From Neobacillus mesonae (lineage in GTDB: Bacteria; Bacillota; Bacilli; Bacillales; Cytobacillaceae), in contig NZ_JAMBNQ010000039.1 of the NCBI RefSeq assembly GCF_023715155.1, forward strand, positions 1 through 44,141: DNA of 44,141 bases, read 5' to 3'. The notes beneath the pieces are model-generated. The model had not been told where the DNA came from. It ran no database searches and saw only the letters and a program-made list of their open reading frames with translations. Position 1 is the first letter of the stretch. Each line of letters starts with the position of its first letter. Made by a program: the position numbers and the translations under genes. Positions 38,338 to 44,141 of this stretch are shown here, piece by piece.

Positions 38338-40683
38338 TTATGAGCTTTGTTCCTCATTATTAATTTTACTGATTAATACTGCCCGAGGTTTGCTCCCCTC
38401 ATATGGGCCCACCACACCACGTGCTTCCATTTCGTCTATCAGGCGTGCAGCCCGGGTATAGCCAATTCTGAAACGTCGCTGAAGCATGGAAACAGAGGCA
38501 GTCTGCATTTCAGTAATGAGTTCAACTGCATCATTATATAATTCATCCTCCACAGCCCCTGTTACTTCAGGAATATCATCAGGAATCATTTCCTCCTGAT
38601 ATTGTGCTTTTTGCTGCGAAATAACAAATTCGACAACATCCTCTACCTCTTGATCAGAAAGAAATGCCCCTTGAACACGAACCGGCTTGGATGCACCAAC
38701 TGGCATAAATAACATATCACCCCGTCCAAGCAGTTTTTCAGCTCCACCCATATCCAGGATAGTCCGTGAATCTGTTGCACTGGATACGGCAAAGGCAATA
38801 CGGGAAGGGATGTTTGCCTTAATGACCCCTGTGATAACATCAACAGAAGGCCTCTGAGTGGCAATAATTAAATGGATTCCAGCTGCCCTTGCCATTTGCG
38901 CAAGACGGGTAATGGAATCTTCCACATCAGATGAGGCAACCATCATTAAATCAGCTAACTCATCGACAATGACAACAATATAGGGTAACAATGGCTGTTT
39001 ATCATCTTCTTCAAGATTATGTTTTTTAATATGTTCGTTATATCCTTCAATATTTCTTGTACCGGTATACGAGAATAATTCGTATCTTCTTTCCATTTCA
39101 CTAACAACTTTTTTTAAGGCCTGTGATGCTTTTTTAGGATTGGTCACGACAGGTGCAAGCAAATGGGGAATTCCGTTATATACATTGAGTTCGACCATTT
39201 TTGGGTCAATCATCATTAATTTTACCTCATGGGGTTTGGCCCTCATTAATATGCTGGTAATAATTCCATTGATACATACACTTTTCCCGCTTCCTGTTGC
39301 ACCGGCTACGAGCATGTGCGGCATTTTATTTAATTCAGCATCTACGGCTTCTCCAGTGATATCCCTGCCCAAGCAAATCATAAGTTTAGACTCCGGTTTA
39401 TCATTTTGAGTTGCTTCTAAAACCTCTCTTAGGGAAACCATTGCTATTTCAGAATTAGGAACTTCAATACCAATTGCTGATTTGCCTGGAATTGGGGCTT
39501 CAATTCGTATATCTTTAGCAGCAAGTGCCAATGCCAAATCGTCACTGAGACTTACAATCTTACTTACTTTAACACCAGCATCCGGATGAACTTCATATTT
39601 TGTTACGGCAGGGCCTAAATGGACTTGTGTGACCCTTGCTTTAACACCGAAACTTTGGAAAGTTCTTTCCAGCTTGGCGGCATTTGCATGTATTAACTCA
39701 TATTCTCCAGTTTGGTCTGTTTTCTTAGGCAGTTTCAGCAAATTAAACGGTGGCAGCTCATAGTCGACATTCTCTACCTCAGTAAAGGTAATCGGCGGTG
39801 CCAGCTCATCTTCATCTTCGGCATTATTGTTTCTGTCGTTCGTGTCTGCAGGCTGATTTTGTTGTATTTGAGTTTCCTCTGTATAAGCCCGGTCTGCAAA
39901 ACTAGAAATAATCGGCTCAGGAGACCTAAGCTCCTCAACTGCTGGCTCACTTTGTTCTTCACTCGCATTTAAAGCAGTCTGCTGATTATCCGATGCTTGT
40001 CTGCGCCTTTCATTTCTTTGATTTTTCTTCTCCTCCTGCTTTTGTTTCCACTCTTCGAGGTCCCTATTAAAAGCTGCCCATTGGTCTTTCATAAAGGCAT
40101 ACAGGGCAGTTAAAATTTTTGCTACGAGATCTCCAACCGATTTTCCTGTCAGTAAAATAAAACCAATTACGATAAAGATAAAGGCAATAATTTTAGTTCC
40201 TGTTTCTGCAAATAGATAATGAAATAATGCATATAATATGGCACCAAGAATCCCTCCACCAAGGTCGGATGTACTGGTTTCCCCCCGGACTTCCATCATA
40301 AACATTTCCCATGTATTTTCGATTACACTTGGATTTTTAAACTTTCCTTCGTTTGTCAGCAGACGAAACAAGGTTACATGACTCAATAAGAGGATGGCTG
40401 AAATGATAAAATAGCTTCCTATTAATTTGAGGTGAAAGATAAAGGGAATAGCACGTTTCCACATTAAATAAACACTTAACAATACTAAACCAATTAATGA
40501 GAGCATATACCATTCTCCCATCCAAAACCGGAAAAATAGAACGGTTGCTCTTCCAACAGCTCCTAGTTTGGCAATGGAAATGATGGCTAAAGCCAGAATG
40601 GCTATTGCTGATAATTCATATTGAAGTGTCTGCTTCATTTTATTTTCTCGTCTTTTAGGTTGTCGTCTTTTCTTTTTGGCCAT
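38338..40683 (-). CDS. spoIIIE: DNA translocase SpoIIIE/FtsK
   Basis: A 781-residue motor that pumps the chromosome into the forespore. Four membrane helices occupy residues about 20-185 (LSAIAILALAIISIA, YMLSLIGLVLLSVYLMW, LIGSYFIISAILLLSHV, IIAFIFIVIGFILL). An acidic, glutamine-rich linker follows to about 305. The RecA-like motor has Walker A GATGSGKSV and Walker B IVVIVDELADLMM. The C-terminal gamma domain (about 705-775, RRFRIGYTRAARLIDEMEARGVVG) reads SRS sequences. AAGGTG sets the start. Length and order match B. subtilis SpoIIIE (787). Confidence 0.96.
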   Translation of the reverse strand: MAKKKRRQPKRRENKMKQTLQYELSAIAILALAIISIAKLGAVGRATVLFFRFWMGEWYMLSLIGLVLLSVYLMWKRAIPFIFHLKLIGSYFIISAILLLSHVTLFRLLTNEGKFKNPSVIENTWEMFMMEVRGETSTSDLGGGILGAILYALFHYLFAETGTKIIAFIFIVIGFILLTGKSVGDLVAKILTALYAFMKDQWAAFNRDLEEWKQKQEEKKNQRNERRRQASDNQQTALNASEEQSEPAVEELRSPEPIISSFADRAYTEETQIQQNQPADTNDRNNNAEDEDELAPPITFTEVENVDYELPPFNLLKLPKKTDQTGEYELIHANAAKLERTFQSFGVKARVTQVHLGPAVTKYEVHPDAGVKVSKIVSLSDDLALALAAKDIRIEAPIPGKSAIGIEVPNSEIAMVSLREVLEATQNDKPESKLMICLGRDITGEAVDAELNKMPHMLVAGATGSGKSVCINGIITSILMRAKPHEVKLMMIDPKMVELNVYNGIPHLLAPVVTNPKKASQALKKVVSEMERRYELFSYTGTRNIEGYNEHIKKHNLEEDDKQPLLPYIVVIVDELADLMMVASSDVEDSITRLAQMARAAGIHLIIATQRPSVDVITGVIKANIPSRIAFAVSSATDSRTILDMGGAEKLLGRGDMLFMPVGASKPVRVQGAFLSDQEVEDVVEFVISQQKAQYQEEMIPDDIPEVTGAVEDELYNDAVELITEMQTASVSMLQRRFRIGYTRAARLIDEMEARGVVGPYEGSKPRAVLISKINNEEQSS

Positions 40684-40757
40684 TTAATCACCTTGAAATA
40701 TAATATCTGGGATTCATCCCCTTATGGCTTGTCCATAATTCCGATTCTTTTATCCCG

Positions 40758-40955
40758 CATTAACGGGCAGTAAAATCCCCGCTTTAAGGCTTAGCTTAAA
40801 GCAGGAAGTATAAGTGGAGGAAGCTTGCGCATGCACCCGATTGGTGAGATACAGCGAAACTTACCGATGCATAAGCAGAGGTGTGCCTGAGCCAACACGG
40901 GACTAACAATCAGCGTGGTGAAAGAAAACCGCTGATTAAAATTTCACTTTATGTA
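40758..40955 (+). repeat. Dispersed repeat, copy 2 (about 200 nt)
   Basis: Same orientation as the copy at 28793-28980, beginning CATTAACG and ending TTTATGTA. It shares AGCAGGAAGTATAAG, ATGCACCCGATTGGTGAGAT and CCGCTGATTAAA. It fills most of the gap between spoIIIE and ylzJ. The flanks differ from copy 1. Confidence 0.8.
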
Positions 40956-40958
40956 AAG

Positions 40959-40990
40959 GAAGAAAGCAGCCTGTTTGGCTGCTTCTTGTT
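40959..40990 (-). terminator. ylzJ terminator
   Basis: AAGCAGCC and GGCTGCTT pair around AAACA; TTCTTCC follows on the minus strand. Confidence 0.7.
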
Positions 40991-41020
40991 AATCTAACCT
41001 GATTATACCATAATTTTTTA

Positions 41021-41257
41021 CTAGAAGGTGACTTCTCCTTCAAGGCTTGAAAAGGAAATTTTCTCCCCTGGACAAACTCTGGCATCCAAAAAATGCTGCG
41101 GGTCACTGCTTAAAATACGAACCACTTGAACATTTTGCTGATCTGATTGCTCGACTAATAATGGGATTCCTTGGTATTTCACCATTTGTTGTTTTCCAAA
41201 TGCATCTGCGTCTGGGGGAAACACAAGCTCATGAGGCATCATTGTATATAAAATCAT
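41021..41257 (-). CDS. ylzJ: YlzJ-like small protein
   Basis: A 78-residue protein of the YlzJ family, beginning ILYTMMPHELVFPPD and with VRILSSDPQHFLDARVCPGE near the end. It is found next to tepA in Bacillus. Function unknown; it has no membrane segment. It overlaps the tepA stop by four bases (ATGA), so the two are translationally coupled. Confidence 0.9.
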   Translation of the reverse strand: MILYTMMPHELVFPPDADAFGKQQMVKYQGIPLLVEQSDQQNVQVVRILSSDPQHFLDARVCPGEKISFSSLEGEVTF

Positions 41258-42009
41258 TGTATCAATCCTTCTTTATTGTCCTTTCTTAAATCAATTAATT
41301 CATTCAACTTCTTCATTGCCTTACCAAGTCCTCCGACTTCATTAATCAAACCATATTTAACCGCTTCTGCGCCAATAACATTTGTCCCGATATCTCTCGT
41401 TAAATTGCCTTTTGCAAACATCAAATCTTTAAAAACTTCTTCAGAGACATGTGAATGTTTCGTAACAAAATTGACTACCCTGTCCTGCATTTTATCTAAA
41501 TATTCAAAGGTCTGCGGCACTCCGATGACAAGACCTGTCAGCCGGACCGGGTGTATCGTCATGGTTGCTGTTTCCACAATAAAAGAATAGTCGCATGAAA
41601 CCGCAATTGGAACGCCAATTGAATGACCGCCCCCCAAAACCACTGAAACGGTTGGCTTTGATAGAGTTGACAATATTTCTGAAATAGCCAAACCCGCCTC
41701 CACATCTCCGCCGACAGTATTTAGGATAATTAGAACCCCTTCAATTTTGGGATTTTGTTCGATGGCTACAAGCTGTGGTATAAGATGTTCATATTTGGTT
41801 GTTTTATTTTGCGGTGGAAGTGCCATATGGCCTTCTATTTGTCCGATAATTGTCAGGCAATGTATTTTTGAATCAGAAGACAGCTGAGGTACATTCGTCT
41901 GACCAAGCTGCTGGATTTTCTCTATAATGGGCGAAGAAGGATTTTCCTGTTTTTGGGGCTCTTCTCCCTCTGGCTGATTGGCCGAAGTTTTTTGTAAGTC
42001 CTGATCCAT
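41254..42009 (-). CDS. tepA: TepA (YmfB), ClpP-like serine protease
   Basis: A 251-residue ClpP/crotonase-fold protease. The catalytic Ser lies in GGGHSIGVPIA and the His in TMTIHPVRLTG, with the third residue further on (KGNLTRDIGTNVIGAEAVKYGLI). TepA has been described as a translocation-enhancing protein acting on signal peptides or preproteins during secretion. The N-terminal 50 residues are a Pro/Gln/Glu-rich stretch without clear fold. The ATG at 42009 follows AAAGGGAG; an earlier in-frame ATG would include the ribosome site. Confidence 0.9.
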   Translation of the reverse strand: MDQDLQKTSANQPEGEEPQKQENPSSPIIEKIQQLGQTNVPQLSSDSKIHCLTIIGQIEGHMALPPQNKTTKYEHLIPQLVAIEQNPKIEGVLIILNTVGGDVEAGLAISEILSTLSKPTVSVVLGGGHSIGVPIAVSCDYSFIVETATMTIHPVRLTGLVIGVPQTFEYLDKMQDRVVNFVTKHSHVSEEVFKDLMFAKGNLTRDIGTNVIGAEAVKYGLINEVGGLGKAMKKLNELIDLRKDNKEGLIQ

Positions 42010-42092
42010 TCGATTACTCCCTTTCAAAGCATGATATAGTTTAGTATTTACGCCTGCACCAAAATCATGCTCGAAATTTTTTCATCATAAAA

Positions 42093-42140
42093 AGGCACTT
42101 AGAATCTATTTGGATTTTATCCTATAGTTTCTAAGTGCCT
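42093..42140 (-). terminator. rnjB terminator
   Basis: AGGCACTTAGAAA and TTCTAAGTGCCT pair around a 22-base loop; TTTTTATG follows on the minus strand. Confidence 0.85.
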
Positions 42141-42149
42141 ATATCTGTG

Positions 42150-43817
42150 TTAAATTTCCATAATAATTGGCAGAATCATGGGTCTTCTTTTGGTTTGATC
42201 ATATAAATAACGATTTAAACCATCCCTGATTTCCTGTTTTAAACTTGCCCATTCAAATGTTTCTTTTATAATATTTCGTTCCACTATTTCTTTCACTAAT
42301 TTTGTAGATTCATCCATTAATTTTTCTGATTCCCGAACATAGACAAAACCTCTTGAAATGATTTCCGGACCAGAGGCAATTTTCTTTTCATGTTTTGTCA
42401 ATGTTACAACGACAATTAAAATTCCATCTTGTGATAATAATTTTCGATCGCGTAAAACTATATTTCCAACATCGCCGACACCTATACCATCTATCAGCAC
42501 ATTACCAGAAGGGACTTTTCCTGTAATAGCTGCTGTTTCATCCTTCCATTCAACAATATCTCCTCGGTCTGGAATACAGATATGTTCATCATCCAGGCCA
42601 CAATCTAACGCCAGCTTTCGATGGGCCATCAGCATTCGGTATTCTCCGTGAACAGGTATAAAAAATTCAGGCTGCATTAAGTTCATCATAAATTTTAATT
42701 CTTCCTGACTCCCATGGCTTGATACATGCACTGTCCGCTTTCCGGCTATCACATCAGCGCCTGCCTTAAAAAGCATATCGATTGTTTTAGCCAAAAATAT
42801 CTCATTTCCCATTAGTGGTGATGCGGCAATAAGAACGGTGTCCCCTTCTTGGATGTTCAAAAGTTTATGGGTTTGCTTGGCCATTTTCTGCAGGCCTTCA
42901 AATGGTTCGCCCTGACTGCCTGTCATAAGGATTACTAAATCTTTATCTTCGTATTCCTTTATATCACTCACTGGAATAATTAATTCATCATCCACTTCCA
43001 AATACCCTAAATCAAGGGCGATATGATAAATCCGTTCAAGACTTTTCCCTACTACAGCCACTTTGCGTTTATTTTCTTTGGCTGAATCAAAAATATGCTG
43101 AATCCTGCTGATATCTGACGCGAAACAAGCTGCGATAATTCTTCCTGGGGCATTATAAAAGGCGTTTGACATTTCCCTTGCGACGATAGCCTCAGAGGTG
43201 GTATAACCCGGTTTTTCAGCTCCTGTGCTATCTGACAGTAAACATAAAACACCTTGTTCCCCAATTGAAGCCATCTTTCCAATTTCGGGTTTATAAAGTT
43301 TTGATGCGGCCTGATCAAACTTAAAGTCACCAGTATAAACAATATTTCCTTTCGATGTATGAATACAAATACCAACTGAATCAGGAATACTATGATTTGT
43401 TCTAAAGAAACTTACGTCCGCGGTATCAAACTTAATAACAATATTTGAATCAATTTCAATAAAATTCTTTTTCCCTTTATATTCCCGCTCTTTCAGTTTT
43501 GCAGCAGAAAGCGCCAATGTTAACTTTGTACCATAAACGGGCACATTTATATTTTCAAGAACATATGGTAAAGCACCAATATGATCCTCATGGCCATGGG
43601 TTAAAAAAATGGCCTTTACTCTGTCCCTATTTTCCTTCAAATAAGTAATATCAGGAATAACCATATCGATGCCAAGCATTTCTTCCTCGGGGAACATTAG
43701 ACCAGCATCAATCACAAATATGTCCTTGTCCACTTCAACAAGATACATATTCTTACCAATTTCTCCTATGCCACCAAGTCCAATAAACTTAATGGAGTTA
43801 TTTTTTTTTATTACCAC
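42150..43817 (-). CDS. rnjB: Ribonuclease J2 (metallo-beta-lactamase fold)
   Basis: A 555-residue RNase J with the exact length of B. subtilis RnjB and its position upstream of tepA. The beta-lactamase core, the beta-CASP insertion (about 200-350) and the C-terminal domain (GFVYVRESEKLMDE, RRPMILPIIMEI) are complete. It works with RNase J1 in 5' exonucleolytic and endonucleolytic RNA decay. The zinc motif here is THGHEDHIG, whereas B. subtilis J2 has a degenerate HGHDEN, so this protein keeps the ligands and may be more active. The GTG at 43817 behind AGGAGG gives the family length; an ATG further up would add 16 residues. Confidence 0.92.
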   Translation of the reverse strand: MVIKKNNSIKFIGLGGIGEIGKNMYLVEVDKDIFVIDAGLMFPEEEMLGIDMVIPDITYLKENRDRVKAIFLTHGHEDHIGALPYVLENINVPVYGTKLTLALSAAKLKEREYKGKKNFIEIDSNIVIKFDTADVSFFRTNHSIPDSVGICIHTSKGNIVYTGDFKFDQAASKLYKPEIGKMASIGEQGVLCLLSDSTGAEKPGYTTSEAIVAREMSNAFYNAPGRIIAACFASDISRIQHIFDSAKENKRKVAVVGKSLERIYHIALDLGYLEVDDELIIPVSDIKEYEDKDLVILMTGSQGEPFEGLQKMAKQTHKLLNIQEGDTVLIAASPLMGNEIFLAKTIDMLFKAGADVIAGKRTVHVSSHGSQEELKFMMNLMQPEFFIPVHGEYRMLMAHRKLALDCGLDDEHICIPDRGDIVEWKDETAAITGKVPSGNVLIDGIGVGDVGNIVLRDRKLLSQDGILIVVVTLTKHEKKIASGPEIISRGFVYVRESEKLMDESTKLVKEIVERNIIKETFEWASLKQEIRDGLNRYLYDQTKRRPMILPIIMEI

Positions 43818-44017
43818 TGCCTGAACTCCTCCTATGCTGTTTTCGAAATATTTTTCTAAAAACACTTTTTTAATTTGTCTGGCTCCGTTTCCTTACTAAC
43901 TAGAGTGCTAGCACATTTCTAATTGGTCCGATCGAAATCAGTTATGATTATTATACTTGAAATGCGAAATTCTTTACAACTAAAAATCGTAAGCTCTTTC
44001 ATTTTTACGGTCATAAA

Positions 44018-44141
44018 AATAGAGTAGGCGCATGAAAAAATTTCATGCGCCTCTCACAGATCCGTACGTGCGGGTCATCGCATACGGCTCCTCCATGCTT
44101 ATCCCCGCTGGGGATGTAGCTCATTGTAAATGTCTAAAAGA
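44018..44141 (-). mobile_element. 3' end of a second group II intron
   Basis: On the minus strand the edge holds the end of an intron protein, then domain V (about 44057-44094: GAGCCGTATGCG, loop, CGCACGTACGG) and domain VI with the inverted repeat GGCGCATGAAA/TTTCATGCGCC (44028-44052), ending CCTACTCTAT. This ending is common in bacterial class C introns, which insert after transcription terminators. It differs in sequence from the recA intron, so it is a separate element. Exact class and 3' end are not certain. Confidence 0.8.
44099..44140 (-). CDS. C-terminal end of group II intron reverse transcriptase (partial)
   Basis: Thirteen codons ending LLDIYNELHPQRG and TAA lie just before domain V, as expected for an intron-encoded protein. 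The rest is outside the window. Identity rests on position, since domain V follows by only a few bases. Confidence 0.6.
   Translation of the reverse strand, partial: LLDIYNELHPQRG

Noticed and set aside
43905..43914. GTGCTAGCAC upstream of rnjB as a CIRCE heat-shock operator
   Set aside because: CIRCE needs TTAGCACTC-N9-GAGTGCTAA; here only a short central palindrome exists with wrong order and spacing.
1..44141. CRISPR arrays, rRNA and tRNA genes
   Set aside because: No regularly spaced repeats and no rRNA- or tRNA-like segments were seen.

Overview
The window is AT-rich chromosomal DNA from an endospore-forming member of the Bacillaceae. Gene content (cotE, spoVS, spoIIIE, ymdB, rny, rodZ, ymfF-ymfM) and gene order closely follow the Bacillus subtilis rnjB - spoIIIE - ymf - pgsA - cinA - recA - rny - ymdB - spoVS - miaB - ricA - cotE chromosomal block. 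The genus cannot be fixed from the sequence alone. Almost everything from 7.7 kb to the right edge lies on the minus strand, so operons read right to left.

Left part (1-10.3 kb) is accessory. A sulfane-sulfur module holds a lone TusA, a CstR-type persulfide-sensing repressor (Cys31/Cys60), a membrane-anchored rhodanese-like protein without the catalytic Cys, and a CoA-disulfide-reductase/rhodanese/TusA triple fusion. Each transcription unit carries TACCC-N-GGGTA operator-like palindromes over or next to its promoter. A decayed tusA copy, gene remnants and a GC-rich dispersed repeat show turnover here. A cold-shock gene, an HpaB-family oxygenase, a serine acetyltransferase, an ABC ATPase, a GlcG/HbpS-like protein and an acetyltransferase follow.

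Middle part (10.3-20 kb) is the conserved sporulation and RNA block: cotE, ricA, miaB, korB-korA, spoVS, ymdB and rny.

The main discovery is recA (19936-24231). It is split into three exons by two introns of different classes. A 2838-nt group II intron (21108-23945, with a reverse transcriptase whose HNH tail is cut off by an in-frame TGA) sits inside codon 96, just after the AEH motif. A 414-nt ORF-less group I intron (20371-20784) sits after codon 203, in the L2 DNA-binding loop. Removing both gives exactly 1044 nt, a 347-residue RecA in perfect frame. The group I splice sites are confirmed by a ten-base internal guide (CTGGGTTTCC) that matches the ligated exons; the group II 5' site by GTGCG and a perfect EBS1 hexamer. 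A LexA/DinR box lies upstream. Each intron type has been reported singly in recA of other Bacillaceae; the combination is what stands out.

Right part (24.4-44 kb) holds cinA, pgsA, rodZ, ymfK, ymfJ, ymfI, two M16 peptidase homologues, a BMP-type nucleoside ABC transporter (nupN/O/P/Q-like) with a GntR regulator, spoIIIE, ylzJ, tepA and rnjB. Two copies of a roughly 190-nt dispersed repeat lie in this part. The right edge cuts into a second, different group II intron (domain V, domain VI and the last codons of its protein) just upstream of rnjB.
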